64,000 nucleotides of DNA from Prochlorococcus sp. AG-418-K17 (GCA_003214055.1 QCMD01000004.1:1-64000); one strand, 5' to 3'. Counted from the first letter of the stretch, positions 19,570-29,409 are shown. Made by a program: numbers and translations. Notes: generated by a model from the letters alone, not told the origin.

Positions 19570-20664
19570 ATGCAATCAATTTCTCCAGAAATTATTTTTA
19601 GGGGTAATGGTGCTTGGCAAAAAGCTTTGCCTGAAATTAAGAAATTAACAAATAGACCTTTGATCCTAGGGAGAAGTCAAAAAACTATCAAAATAAGAAA
19701 TAAAATTTATAGAGATCTTAAGGCACAAAATCTTGAAATCTTTATTGCTAATCTGCATTTTGATTGCTGTCAAGATGATTTACTAAGGATAAAAAATATA
19801 ATACTTAAAAATAGGTGCGACTCTATTATCGCGACAGGAGGGGGTAAGGTTCTAGATGCTGGAAAATATTTAGGAGACTGTCTTTCTATACCCTGTATAA
19901 CAGTGCCATTAAGTGCTTCAACATGTGCAGGTTGGACATCCTTGTCGAATATTTATACAGTAAATGGTCAATTTATTAGGGATGTTTCATTAAGAACTTG
20001 TCCAAAGATTTTGGTATTTGAGCATGAATTTATTAAAACAGCCCCAACTAGAACTCTGGCTAGTGGAATTGCTGATGCTTTAGCTAAATGGTATGAATCT
20101 TCATTGACAAGTTCATCAGTGGATGATGGTCTTGTCCAACAAGCAATTCAAATTTCGAGAGTTTTGAGAGATCAACTACTAATTAATGGAGAGCATGCTT
20201 TTAATAGTCGATGTAAGGAGTCTCCCGCTTGGATTAATGTTATTGAGGCATGTGGACTTACAGCTGGATTAATTGGAGGTATAGGAGGGGAGAGGTGCAG
20301 GACGGCTGCTGCTCATGCTTTTCATAATGCGATCACTCAGGTCATGCCAACCAATAAACCATTACATGGCGAAATTGTTGGTGTTGGAATTTTATTACAA
20401 CTAAAAATGGAAGAAACGAAAAATAATAATAAGTTAGCAGATCAATCAATAAAACAACTTTTAGAACTGATGAAAAAATTGAATTTGCCTATTACTATTT
20501 CTGATTTAGGAATAAATGTTTTTGAAAATAATAATTTAGAGAAAATCGCAGAATTTACTTTTAGAGATAATTCTGAGATTCATTTTTTGCCTTTTGAAAT
20601 AAGTAAAAATGATATTGTGGAAGTTATTTCCAATTATGAAAAACAAGAAATCAAAATGAAATAA
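19570..20664 (+). CDS. Glycerol dehydrogenase-like protein (iron-containing alcohol dehydrogenase family)
   Basis: 364-residue NAD(P)-dependent metal dehydrogenase family protein. It has the nucleotide-binding loop GGGKVLDAGKYLGD, the PLSASTCAGWT segment, and metal-ligand positions in GIADALAKW (Asp), AAAHAFHNA (His) and KPLHGEIVGVG (His). These are the hallmarks of the GldA branch. The real substrate in marine cyanobacteria is unknown; glycerol-1-phosphate dehydrogenase and 3-dehydroquinate-synthase-like relatives share the fold. It begins 14 bases after clpC and is followed after two bases by an alpha/beta hydrolase, suggesting a joint transcript. Confidence 0.85.
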   Translation: MQSISPEIIFRGNGAWQKALPEIKKLTNRPLILGRSQKTIKIRNKIYRDLKAQNLEIFIANLHFDCCQDDLLRIKNIILKNRCDSIIATGGGKVLDAGKYLGDCLSIPCITVPLSASTCAGWTSLSNIYTVNGQFIRDVSLRTCPKILVFEHEFIKTAPTRTLASGIADALAKWYESSLTSSSVDDGLVQQAIQISRVLRDQLLINGEHAFNSRCKESPAWINVIEACGLTAGLIGGIGGERCRTAAAHAFHNAITQVMPTNKPLHGEIVGVGILLQLKMEETKNNNKLADQSIKQLLELMKKLNLPITISDLGINVFENNNLEKIAEFTFRDNSEIHFLPFEISKNDIVEVISNYEKQEIKMK

Positions 20665-20666
20665 AT

Positions 20667-21581
20667 TTGTTGAACAAAAATCATTACGAAAAACTAAATA
20701 AACTTAATATTGATTTCTTTGATAGTGCAAGAATGTCTCTCCTAGATCCGTTGGGGTTAAATATATCAAATGATGTTAAATGGCTAAATTTAAGTGAGAA
20801 ATGGAATTCTTCAAAATTTCCTGTCGTATTAGGTGGTAATGGAGACCCTTTGCTTCTTTTACATGGTTTTGATAGTAGTTTTTTGGAGTTTAGAAGGATA
20901 TATCCTTTATTGAAAAAAAAGTTCCAAGTTATTATTCCTGATTTGCTAGGGTTTGGTTTTACTCCAAGGTTTGCAACTAATAGCTATTCTCCTAAAAAAA
21001 TAATTAATCATTTAATAGATATTCTTGAAGAATTAAAAATTACCAAAAATCTAAATGTTGTAGGGGCTTCTATGGGAGGGTCAATAGCTTTAACACTTGG
21101 TAATGAAATTCCAGATTTTATTAATAAAATGTTGTTACTTTCTCCTGCAGGATTATTTGGTGAATCTAAAAATATACCTTTTCCTTTTAATCATATTGGA
21201 GCTTCATTTCTAGGTCTACCTCAAGTGAGAAAAATTCTTTGTAGGCAAGCCTTTGCTTTTCCAGATGAAAGTATTGGTGTAAAAGAAGAACAAATTGCCT
21301 CTATACATCTAGGTTGCACGGGGTGGAGGAATTCATTAGCCTCTTTTGCCAGTAGTGGCTCTTTAGCAGGAACCCATATTTACTTACAAAAGATTCCAAC
21401 TAAAATTGTATGTGGCAATAATGATCGCATCCTAGGGGAAAAAGAGATTAATAAAATAAAAAATATTAGGGATTTGAATTTTATAGATTTGAGAAACTGT
21501 GGTCATCTTCCTCATGTAGATTTGCCATCATTATCTAGCAAAATTATTCGAGATTTTTTCCTTACTTGCAATGTTTCCTAA
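20667..21581 (+). CDS. Alpha/beta-fold hydrolase
   Basis: 304-residue soluble hydrolase with LLLLHGFDSSFLEF (oxyanion region), the nucleophile elbow GASMGGS (serine), an acid position near CGNNDRI, and the catalytic histidine in NCGHLPHVD. The substrate cannot be named. The start is TTG at 20667, or a second TTG directly after it; no ATG is available near the N-terminus. It follows the dehydrogenase gene by two bases. Its stop directly abuts the cdsA stop on the other strand (TAATTA, no spacer). Confidence 0.85.
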   Translation: MLNKNHYEKLNKLNIDFFDSARMSLLDPLGLNISNDVKWLNLSEKWNSSKFPVVLGGNGDPLLLLHGFDSSFLEFRRIYPLLKKKFQVIIPDLLGFGFTPRFATNSYSPKKIINHLIDILEELKITKNLNVVGASMGGSIALTLGNEIPDFINKMLLLSPAGLFGESKNIPFPFNHIGASFLGLPQVRKILCRQAFAFPDESIGVKEEQIASIHLGCTGWRNSLASFASSGSLAGTHIYLQKIPTKIVCGNNDRILGEKEINKIKNIRDLNFIDLRNCGHLPHVDLPSLSSKIIRDFFLTCNVS

Positions 21582-22439
21582 TTAACTAACGAATTTAAGA
21601 ATAACAATAATATAGTAAATAACCGAAGGTGTAAAAATATAACTATCAATTCTATCGAGTATCCCGCCGTGACCAGGTAAAAAAGTTCCAGAATCTTTTA
21701 TTTTTGCATCTCTTTTCATCATTGATTCAATTAAATCCCCCACTAATGCCATAAGTGAAACTAAAATCCCATATATAATCCCTACTAAAAATTGATTGCC
21801 CCAATTAAGTAAGAATGCGAATAGTGTTGCAAGTAAGACGGAACAAATGATACCTCCAATCAGACCTTCAACGGTTTTACTAGGTGATATGGGTGAAAGT
21901 GATCTTTTCCCAAATGACTTTCCTATAAAATATGAACCGATATCACTAGCAACAATTAAGAAACAAGATGTCAGAGTTAAATATATTCCTGTTGAATTTG
22001 TTAAATTTCCTAATGAAGACAACGAATCAGTTGAAGATATTAAAGTGGACTCTAAAGCTCTTAACTTAATCCAATAACTAGGTAAAAAACCTAAGTAGAA
22101 TAATCCAAAAATAGATGCAGCAATGTCCGAAATTTTTCCAGACTTTGGTTGTAGTAACAACCATGTACATATTCCCACAGAACATATTGGTAAAATTGCA
22201 TCTGAAATTTGTTTTTCAATTAAACCAATTGTTTCAAGATAAGTTGAAATTATAATTATGAAACATGAAAATAATGTTGTTTTAGTTGCGGGTTTTATTC
22301 CAGTAAATTCTGCCATTCTAAAAAACTCTAATAATGCTAGGTAAGTAAGTAAAGCAATGGCTATTGTGAAATACCAACCTCCTAATAAAACAACTATCAA
22401 GCCGAAAATCCCTATAATTAATCCGCTTTTGAATCTCAT
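21582..22439 (-). CDS. cdsA: Phosphatidate cytidylyltransferase
   Basis: Integral membrane enzyme making CDP-diacylglycerol for phosphatidylglycerol, an essential thylakoid lipid. The 285-residue protein has about seven to eight hydrophobic segments and the C-terminal CDS signature: GDLIESMMKRDAKIKDSG followed by PGHGGILDRIDSYIF. SPSKTVEG in the middle is also typical. The gene begins 9 bases after the Orn/Lys/Arg decarboxylase-like gene on the same strand. Confidence 0.95.
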   Translation of the reverse strand: MRFKSGLIIGIFGLIVVLLGGWYFTIAIALLTYLALLEFFRMAEFTGIKPATKTTLFSCFIIIISTYLETIGLIEKQISDAILPICSVGICTWLLLQPKSGKISDIAASIFGLFYLGFLPSYWIKLRALESTLISSTDSLSSLGNLTNSTGIYLTLTSCFLIVASDIGSYFIGKSFGKRSLSPISPSKTVEGLIGGIICSVLLATLFAFLLNWGNQFLVGIIYGILVSLMALVGDLIESMMKRDAKIKDSGTFLPGHGGILDRIDSYIFTPSVIYYIIVILKFVS

Positions 22440-22448
22440 ATTTAATTT

Positions 22449-23846
22449 CTAATTATATAAAACTCTTACATACGAATTTACCAGATCTTCGTTATGTAAA
22501 CTTTGATTTTCTATCCAATTTAGTCTCTTTTTGTTAATTCTTTCGCCAGGAACTATTAATGGTATGCCAGGTGGATAGGGACAAATAATATCAGCACAGA
22601 TTTTACCTAATGATTCAGAAAGAGGAATGCTGTATGTTTTACTTCTCCATGCTAAACCTATTTCAACTTCTGGCGTTTCAATTAATTCAAAAGGAGGTTT
22701 TAGCGCCTTGATCTCATTAAAATTTTTTGCTTTCATTTGCAATTTTTTCCATAATTTCACAAATAAATTAATGAAATCCTTTTGATTTGAAAATCCCAAA
22801 CAAAAAGTAAGTGTCATTATTTCAGGTAATTCAGCGATAAGTCCATTTCTATAAAAAAATTTGTCAGCAGTAAAACCATCTATTCCTATTTCTGAGGTTT
22901 TTAAAATTATCTTCAAAGGATCCTGGGTGGCAATTACTGGAATATTCTTATCAATTAATTCTTTAAAGATTGTTTTTGCTTCTAAAATTCTTTTTTGATA
23001 TTTTAAACGACTATTTTCATTTAACCAATCTTTAAGAGATTCTTCACAGGAAGAAAGTAAAAGAGAGTTTGGACTGGTAGTTTGCAATAAATCAATACTT
23101 TTTATAAATTTATTTTCATTGATTAGATGTCCTTTGTACCATATTATTGCTGTCTGGGTTAGTCCGTTAAGAGACTTGTGCAGAGATTGAACTACTAAAT
23201 CAGCGTTTGTTCTTAGAGCCGATTTAGGTAAATTAAGATTCTCACAAAATAAAAAATAAGAGCCGTGAGCCTCATCTACAAGAACAGGGAGATTGTTTCT
23301 ATGACATATCTCAATCAAAGGGTCTAAATCTGTGGAATATCCTTGATAGTAGGGACTTACGAAAGTAACTCCAACAATTTTTCTCTTTTTTATATCAATA
23401 TTTTTAAATATATTTTCAAACCAACTTATAGTTATTGGCTTGTAATGGCCAGTTTCTTCTGAAAATTCAACATCAAAAAAAATTGGATTGATATTTTGCA
23501 AAGCACATGCTTTTATTACGCTGGTGTGTACGTTCCTAGGCATAAGAATAGATTCCCCGGGATTTGCCATCGCAATTAATCCTGATTGAATTAAACCGGA
23601 AGCACCATTAACCCCAAAAAAACATCTTTTCGCACTAAATATTTGAGAGAATGATCTTTGTGATTCTGCAACTAATCCGTTTTTTGATAATGTCGAACCA
23701 ATTTCAGGAAGTTCAGGTAAATCCCAAAGGCCTGGTGACTTTTTTAAAATTTTTATTAGACCCTTTGGTAAAGCATTTCCTCTATTATGTGCTGGAAAAA
23801 AAAGTGGCTTTAAAAATTTTTTAGTTAGAAAAGATGAAATACTCAT
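22449..23846 (-). CDS. Orn/Lys/Arg decarboxylase family protein (PLP-dependent)
   Basis: 465-residue fold-I PLP enzyme of the ornithine/lysine/arginine decarboxylase group. Visible are the cofactor residues in VDEAHGSYF (Asp and His), the Schiff-base lysine in QSLHKSLNG, and the substrate-domain stretch FFGVNGASGLIQSG. It is shorter than the E. coli inducible decarboxylases and lacks their N-terminal wing domain, like the compact Bacillus SpeA/YaaO form. Whether it uses lysine, arginine or ornithine is not decided by the sequence. It is divergent from the ABC1 kinase gene, with 62 bases between. Confidence 0.88.
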   Translation of the reverse strand: MSISSFLTKKFLKPLFFPAHNRGNALPKGLIKILKKSPGLWDLPELPEIGSTLSKNGLVAESQRSFSQIFSAKRCFFGVNGASGLIQSGLIAMANPGESILMPRNVHTSVIKACALQNINPIFFDVEFSEETGHYKPITISWFENIFKNIDIKKRKIVGVTFVSPYYQGYSTDLDPLIEICHRNNLPVLVDEAHGSYFLFCENLNLPKSALRTNADLVVQSLHKSLNGLTQTAIIWYKGHLINENKFIKSIDLLQTTSPNSLLLSSCEESLKDWLNENSRLKYQKRILEAKTIFKELIDKNIPVIATQDPLKIILKTSEIGIDGFTADKFFYRNGLIAELPEIMTLTFCLGFSNQKDFINLFVKLWKKLQMKAKNFNEIKALKPPFELIETPEVEIGLAWRSKTYSIPLSESLGKICADIICPYPPGIPLIVPGERINKKRLNWIENQSLHNEDLVNSYVRVLYN

Positions 23847-23908
23847 AAAGTATTACTCACACTTATAGAATATTGAGTAAGGATTTACTATTGTGGTTTT
23901 AAATTTTA

Positions 23909-25567
23909 ATGGCAATTTCTTATCCAAAATATTCACCAAAAAGAGACTTGATTTGGTTAATCTTGAGGCCATGGATTTTTCTCCCCAGAGTTTTATATAT
24001 TCTTTTAACTTTAATTTTTCTTATTTTAAGAATACTTTTTCAAGGTAACAGTAAAAATAAAAAAGTACAGAAAAATCTTTCCAAGTATCTTTTTGATGTC
24101 ATTACTGATCTAGGCCCTTGTTTTATTAAATTAGGCCAAGCACTTTCAACTAGACCTGATTTGGTAAGGCAAGATTGGTTAACGGAATTAACTAATTTAC
24201 AGGATAATCTTCCCCCTTTTGAACATAAAGTTGCCTTAAAAATAATCGAAGAGGAACTTGGTTCCTCTGCCTTTGAATTATTTGATGAATTCCCAAATGA
24301 ACCTATTGCATCTGCAAGCTTGGGGCAGGTTTATAAAGCTAAAATGAAAAATAATACTTACTGTGCTGTAAAAGTTCAGAGACCAAATTTGTACTTTCTT
24401 ATCAAAAGAGATGTTGTTATATTAAAAATTTTAGCGACTTCTTTTTCCCCACTTTTGCCTCTAAATATAGGTGTTGGTATTGGAGAAATTATTGATGAAT
24501 TTGGTAAAGCCCTTTTTGAGGAGATTGACTACGAGAAAGAGGGAGAAAATGCTATAAAATTTGCTAATTTATTTGAATCCAATCCAAATGTCTTTATACC
24601 AAAATTAGAAAAAGACTTTTCATCAAAAAAGGTTATTACAACTTCATGGGTTGATGGAGTTAAATTAAGAGATAGAGAAATACTAGAGCAAAATAATTTA
24701 ATACCATCTTCTTTTATAAGAACATGTGTAATAAGTGGATTACAGCAATTATTCGAACATGGTTATTTTCATGCAGATCCTCATCCAGGAAATATGTTTG
24801 CACTTAAGGGAGGGAGTTCAGATTCTGGTAACTTAGCATATGTAGATTTTGGAATGATGGACTCTATCACAGACGCTGATAGACTTACACTTATTAAAGC
24901 GATAGTCCATCTAATTAATGAAGAGTACTTACTATTAGCTAAGGATTTTCAAAAATTAGGTTTCTTAACTAACGGACAAAACCTTGACGTATTAATTGGG
25001 CCATTAAAAGAAGTGCTCGGTGGAGCTTTTGGAGAACAAGTTGGTAATTTTAATCTTAAAAATGTAACTGATAAGTTTTCAAAACTTATGTATTCTTATC
25101 CTTTTAGAGTTCCTAGCAGGTTTGCATTAATAATTAGAGCAGTTGTTAGTCAAGAAGGTTTAGCACTTAGGCTTGACCCTGAATTTAAAATTTTAAATAT
25201 TGCTTATCCCTACATAGCTAAAAAACTTCTGACAGATAATTCAGATGAAATTTTAGAAATTCTTTTAGAAGTTTTATTTGATAATGAAGGGAGAATTCAA
25301 ATTGAAAAAGTAGAGAGTCTATTAAATATTCTATTTAAAGAATCTAATGGTATAAATTCTGATTTGTTCCCAGTTGCGAATGCAGGATTGAAATTATTTA
25401 TAGGTAAAAAAGGATCCGAAGTTAGAAAAAATCTTTTATTAAGTCTTATTAAAGAAGATAAATTAGAACTTGAAGATGCAAAAAAACTTTTAAGTCTGGT
25501 GAGTGAAACCTTTAATCCTCTAAATTTTGCTAAAAGTGCTGTCCAAAATATTATTTCACCAGCATAA
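23909..25567 (+). CDS. ABC1/UbiB family atypical kinase
   Basis: 552-residue ABC1K protein; relatives influence prenylquinone metabolism and photosynthetic membranes. A hydrophobic segment near residues 27-46 precedes the kinase-like core. The core has the family KxGQ motif (KLGQALSTRPD), the Ala-rich nucleotide loop IASASLGQVYKA, the lysine in AVKVQRP, the catalytic HADPHPGNMF and metal-binding YVDFGMMD. About 200 C-terminal residues form a helical extension. In cyanobacteria the family is linked to plastoquinone/tocopherol homeostasis, but the target of this copy is unknown. A small HTH gene lies 50 bases downstream on the same strand. Confidence 0.9.
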   Translation: MAISYPKYSPKRDLIWLILRPWIFLPRVLYILLTLIFLILRILFQGNSKNKKVQKNLSKYLFDVITDLGPCFIKLGQALSTRPDLVRQDWLTELTNLQDNLPPFEHKVALKIIEEELGSSAFELFDEFPNEPIASASLGQVYKAKMKNNTYCAVKVQRPNLYFLIKRDVVILKILATSFSPLLPLNIGVGIGEIIDEFGKALFEEIDYEKEGENAIKFANLFESNPNVFIPKLEKDFSSKKVITTSWVDGVKLRDREILEQNNLIPSSFIRTCVISGLQQLFEHGYFHADPHPGNMFALKGGSSDSGNLAYVDFGMMDSITDADRLTLIKAIVHLINEEYLLLAKDFQKLGFLTNGQNLDVLIGPLKEVLGGAFGEQVGNFNLKNVTDKFSKLMYSYPFRVPSRFALIIRAVVSQEGLALRLDPEFKILNIAYPYIAKKLLTDNSDEILEILLEVLFDNEGRIQIEKVESLLNILFKESNGINSDLFPVANAGLKLFIGKKGSEVRKNLLLSLIKEDKLELEDAKKLLSLVSETFNPLNFAKSAVQNIISPA

Positions 25568-25617
25568 TTTGCAATATATCAATCAATTATTTAATAATTC
25601 AAATTCTAATTAATTAA

Positions 25618-26112
25618 ATGAAAATACTAAAAAATTTTTTTTCAAAAAATAAGAAATCAAGTAACGCAAAATTAACTTCCACACTATTGGTTGATCAGTA
25701 TGTTGAAATTGGTAAATTAGTAAAAGAAGCAAGGATTAAAAAAAATATTTCTACTGAAGAATTATCACGTTTTTCAAAAATCCCAGAATACTTAATTAAT
25801 TCAATTGAAAACAATATTGAACAAACTAGGCCTACATATCCATTTATAAGATCAATATTATTTAAATTAGAAGAGTGTTTATCACTTCAAAAAAATACCT
25901 TAGTTAGTTTATTAATTACAGAAAAAAAGACTTCTAAGAAAGGTAAAAAAGATTTTATTTTAAGGAAATTTGATTTTATTAATACTTGGGAAGGTACTTT
26001 AATTTATTTTTTACTTTTAGTTATGTCTATATTTATCTTAAAAAAATACTTTGTTTCAAATGAAATTATTATTCAGATTAGAAATATTGAAGAAAAAACA
26101 AATGAAAAATAA
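25618..26112 (+). CDS. Membrane-anchored helix-turn-helix protein (RodZ-like N-terminus)
   Basis: 164 residues. The central region (VEIGKLVKEARIKKNISTEELSRF onward, about 28-95) matches the HTH_25/XRE-type domain found at the start of RodZ. A basic linker (about 100-112) leads to one hydrophobic segment (about 125-142) and a short tail. This is the layout of RodZ, which links MreB to the membrane, but the periplasmic domain of RodZ is almost absent. RodZ-like is therefore an inference. The very AT-rich sequence fits the rest of the window. Confidence 0.7.
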   Translation: MKILKNFFSKNKKSSNAKLTSTLLVDQYVEIGKLVKEARIKKNISTEELSRFSKIPEYLINSIENNIEQTRPTYPFIRSILFKLEECLSLQKNTLVSLLITEKKTSKKGKKDFILRKFDFINTWEGTLIYFLLLVMSIFILKKYFVSNEIIIQIRNIEEKTNEK

Positions 26113-26130
26113 ATTAATTCAAAAAAAATT

Positions 26131-27651
26131 TTAATAATTTATTCTTCCATAATTTCTTCCAAGTTCACTGAAATATTTTATCTGCAATTCTATATCTCCC
26201 AAAGGTTTATTTAATTTCCATCTCCAGTTGTTTTTAGTTGTTCCAGGAATATTTAATCTACTAGAATCATCTAGCGATAATATATCTTGTAATGGTGCAA
26301 CAAATAAATTAGCTTTTGTATTCATGCCAATTTCCATTAAATTCCAGGAAGGCTGATCATATAATTTAGAGTATTCATTTATTTTGTTTTTTACAAAACC
26401 ATCTAAAGTTTCCCACCATGAAATAGTGGTTGAATTGTCATGCGTACCGGTGTAAACAACCCAATTACCCCCATTTATGTTTTTTGGTAGGTAAGGATTA
26501 TCTTCATTACCATCAAATGCAAATTGTAGGATTTTCATACCAGGAAGTTCAAAGTTTTTTCTCAATTTCTCTACATCAGGAGTTATCACTCCAAGATCTT
26601 CAGCAATAATTGGTAAATGGTTAGCCTTTAAATCCTTTTTTAGTCTACTTAATAGTTTTCTTCCAGGGGAATTGATCCATCTTCCATTAATCGCATTCTC
26701 GGCATTTCCTTTAACTCTCCAATAGCCAGAAAGTGCTCTGAAATGATCCAATCTTAATAAGTCAACGAGTTCAAATTGTCTTCTAAATCTTTTTCTCCAC
26801 CAATCGAAATTTGTTCTGATATGCTTAGACCAAAAATATGTTGGGGTCCCCCACAACTGTCCAGTAGATGAAAAATAGTCCGGTGGAACTCCACTTTGAA
26901 AGATTAAATCCCCATTATTTGAAATTGAGAATAATGATTTGTTACTCCAGACATCAACACTATCTCTTGAAACATAAAAAGGTAAGTCTCCTATAAGTTT
27001 AATTTCATGAAATTTTGCGAAATCTTTAATCGCAGACCATTGCCTATCTAAATGCCATTGGATCAATTTTTTTATGAGGATCTTATCTTTGTTTTTTTGT
27101 CGCCATGATTTCAAGAAATCTAAATTTTTATCTTTGTATTCTATTGGCCACTCCCACCAAGGCTGCATATTAAACTCCTCTCTTATAACCATAAATATTG
27201 AATAATCTTCTACCCAAGAGTTTTTTAAAACCCACCTACAAAAATCTTTTTTTCTTTGGATGGATTGGGATTCCCATGATTTTAAAAGATATTTACCTAT
27301 GTTTTTTGATAAATTATCAGCTATTTCAAAGTCGAAATAATTTTTAGTTTGACTTTCTCCTCCTAGCTCTTCTTCATCAGAAATAAGGATAAATCCCTCT
27401 TTTATTAAATCATTAAAGTCAAGAAACCATGGATTTAAAGCAAAACTTGAGGGAGAGCTATATGGAGATCCTGTAGAGTCAGTCGGTGTAAGAGGCAAAA
27501 ATTGCCAATATTTTATACCGTATTGAGATAGGGTTTTGATCCAGATCTTTGCATTTTCTCCAAATGTGCCGCTCTCAGAACCTCCAGGTAGGCTTGAAGG
27601 ATGCATAAGAATTCCTAATGATTTTTCTTTAAGAAATGATTTTATAGCCAT
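26131..27651 (-). CDS. malQ: 4-alpha-glucanotransferase (amylomaltase)
   Basis: GH77 enzyme that transfers alpha-1,4-glucan segments during glycogen breakdown. The 506-residue protein has the N-terminal GILMHPSSLPGG, the nucleophile Asp302 in RLDHFRALSG, the acid/base Glu351 in IAEDLGVITPDVE, and the third acidic residue in YTGTHDNSTT. Its size is close to plastid DPE1/bacterial MalQ without extra N-terminal domains. It is a single-gene unit, converging with the HTH gene and separated from prs by 258 bases of non-coding DNA. It fits night-time mobilisation of glycogen. Confidence 0.96.
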   Translation of the reverse strand: MAIKSFLKEKSLGILMHPSSLPGGSESGTFGENAKIWIKTLSQYGIKYWQFLPLTPTDSTGSPYSSPSSFALNPWFLDFNDLIKEGFILISDEEELGGESQTKNYFDFEIADNLSKNIGKYLLKSWESQSIQRKKDFCRWVLKNSWVEDYSIFMVIREEFNMQPWWEWPIEYKDKNLDFLKSWRQKNKDKILIKKLIQWHLDRQWSAIKDFAKFHEIKLIGDLPFYVSRDSVDVWSNKSLFSISNNGDLIFQSGVPPDYFSSTGQLWGTPTYFWSKHIRTNFDWWRKRFRRQFELVDLLRLDHFRALSGYWRVKGNAENAINGRWINSPGRKLLSRLKKDLKANHLPIIAEDLGVITPDVEKLRKNFELPGMKILQFAFDGNEDNPYLPKNINGGNWVVYTGTHDNSTTISWWETLDGFVKNKINEYSKLYDQPSWNLMEIGMNTKANLFVAPLQDILSLDDSSRLNIPGTTKNNWRWKLNKPLGDIELQIKYFSELGRNYGRINY

Positions 27652-27819
27652 AGAACTTAATTAAACTTTGATTTTATAATTCAAATACTTACTTGACGTC
27701 TAAATCTAAAGATATACAAATTATTCTCAATTAACAAATAAAGTCAGGGGTTTATATTGTTTGAGTAGAGGAAATTTAAAAAGAAACCATTAAATTATTG
27801 ATGATTACTAAGATAAAGG

Positions 27820-27835
27820 TTGTGACTTTTCACAA
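27820..27835. promoter_or_regulatory. Inverted repeat TTGTGA-CTTT-TCACAA upstream of prs
   Basis: A perfect 6-bp inverted repeat with a 4-base spacer, 75 bases before the prs start, in the 258-base malQ-prs gap (27652-27909). The arms resemble CRP-family half-sites (TGTGA/TCACA), but the spacing is four instead of six, so a standard CRP or NtcA site is not supported. The rest of the gap shows only AT-rich DNA with no open frame. Confidence 0.3.
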
Positions 27836-27909
27836 TATCAAGTTAATTAATTTTTGCTAATTTCTCATAAACGACTACGATAAGAATATAGTTTTATATT
27901 GCTAATTTC

Positions 27910-28905
27910 GTGACGAGCTTTATCACGGCAGTGCAGAATAAAGAACCAAACTTTAATCTTTCCAATAGTCGATTAAGGCTAGTTAGCGGAACTTCCAATC
28001 CTAAATTATCCGAAGAAATTGCATCATATTTAGGAATAGCGAATGTTCCTTTAGTATCCAAAAGATTTGCAGATGGTGAACTATATGTACAGATACAGCA
28101 ATCTATTAGAGGTTGTGATGTTTTTCTAATTCAACCAACATGTGCTCCAGTAAATGATAGTTTAATGGAATTGATGATAATGGTTGATGCATGCAAAAGA
28201 GCATCTGCTAGGCAAATAACAGCTGTTATTCCATATTTTGGATATGCGAGGGCAGATAGAAAGACATCAGGAAGAGAGTCTATAACGGCTAAGCTTACTG
28301 CTAATTTGCTAGAGAAATCTGGAGTGGATAGAGTTCTTGCTATGGATTTACATTCTGCTCAAATTCAAGGATATTTTGATATCCCATGTGATCATATTTA
28401 TGGATCCCCTGTTTTAATTGATTATTTAGAGACCCTAAAATTAGAAGAGGTTGTAGTTGTGTCTCCTGACGTGGGTGGTGTAGCTAGAGCAAGAGCCTTT
28501 GCAAAATTAATGAATGATGCTCCCCTTGCAATTATTGACAAAAGAAGAGCTGCGCATAATATTGCAGAAAGTTTAACAGTTATTGGTGAAGTAAAGGGCA
28601 AGACAGCTATCTTAATTGACGATATGATTGACACTGCCGGCACAATTTGTTCAGGAGCTAATCTGCTTAAACAAGAAGGCGCAAGGAGAATTTTTGCATG
28701 TGCATCTCATGCTGTATTTTCTCCTCCCTCTTATGAAAGGTTGAGTACTAAAGATTTATTTGAACAAGTAATTGTGACCAATAGTATTCCAGTAGTCTTA
28801 AGAGATGGTTTTCCTCAATTAAAGGTTCTTTCCGTTGCGAATATGTTGGGCGAAGCTATATGGAGGATTCATGAAGAGAGTTCAGTAAGTTCGATGTTTA
28901 GATAA
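27910..28905 (+). CDS. prs: Ribose-phosphate pyrophosphokinase
   Basis: Makes PRPP from ribose-5-phosphate and ATP for purine, pyrimidine, histidine, tryptophan and NAD synthesis. The 331-residue class I enzyme shows VSKRFADGELYVQI, the metal-binding MDLHSAQIQGYFDIP, and the PRPP-binding loop AILIDDMIDTAGT. The GTG start gives a short N-terminal extension (about 15 residues) before the conserved core LRLVSGTSNPKL, as in other marine cyanobacteria. The long upstream gap likely carries its promoter. Confidence 0.96.
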   Translation: MTSFITAVQNKEPNFNLSNSRLRLVSGTSNPKLSEEIASYLGIANVPLVSKRFADGELYVQIQQSIRGCDVFLIQPTCAPVNDSLMELMIMVDACKRASARQITAVIPYFGYARADRKTSGRESITAKLTANLLEKSGVDRVLAMDLHSAQIQGYFDIPCDHIYGSPVLIDYLETLKLEEVVVVSPDVGGVARARAFAKLMNDAPLAIIDKRRAAHNIAESLTVIGEVKGKTAILIDDMIDTAGTICSGANLLKQEGARRIFACASHAVFSPPSYERLSTKDLFEQVIVTNSIPVVLRDGFPQLKVLSVANMLGEAIWRIHEESSVSSMFR

Positions 28906-28911
28906 TAACTT

Positions 28912-29331
28912 TTACTTTTTACTATTTTCTTTAACTATCTTCTTTACCTTTTTTTTAATATCTTTTGGGACGCTATCAGGACAATATTGAATTGCAGTTG
29001 TAACTATTTGAAATTCAGCTCCAGCGAATAATTTTTTCCTGTCTAACTTTTCCTTTCCTAATTCTTTTAATAAACCTCCATGTTTGCCCTCTATTACTTG
29101 TACATATGTTGCTGTGGCAACTCCTACAGCTTTTGGAAACTCAATACCAGCTTTTGATGCTATGCAAAGATATGAGGCTCCCATACCCTTATATAGATAG
29201 AGATCTTCTTCCGTCGCAGCAGCTAATTTTTTTTCTGCTTTAATACCTTTACTTAAAAAATTCATCCCAAAAAAAGTTAAAGATAAAAAGATGGGGGGAC
29301 TAATTAAATTTAAGAAATTTTTATAGTACAA
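28912..29331 (-). CDS. Conserved exported protein of unknown function
   Basis: 139 residues. A hydrophobic N-terminus (about residues 7-26) looks like a signal peptide, with cleavage likely before AEKKLAAAT. The mature domain has two cysteines (SYLCIASKAG and IQYCPDSVP) that could form a disulfide, and a strongly basic Lys-rich C-terminus. I recognise no enzyme motif. It converges with prs (6 bases apart) and lies 78 bases from another unknown gene on the same strand. It is probably a small picocyanobacterial periplasmic protein. Confidence 0.72.
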   Translation of the reverse strand: MYYKNFLNLISPPIFLSLTFFGMNFLSKGIKAEKKLAAATEEDLYLYKGMGASYLCIASKAGIEFPKAVGVATATYVQVIEGKHGGLLKELGKEKLDRKKLFAGAEFQIVTTAIQYCPDSVPKDIKKKVKKIVKENSKK

Positions 29332-29409
29332 ATTAATTAACCTTTAAAATAATTACTTCTATTAGTAAACATAACATTTTTATTTTTAATCTTAATTTGA
29401 AATTAGACC

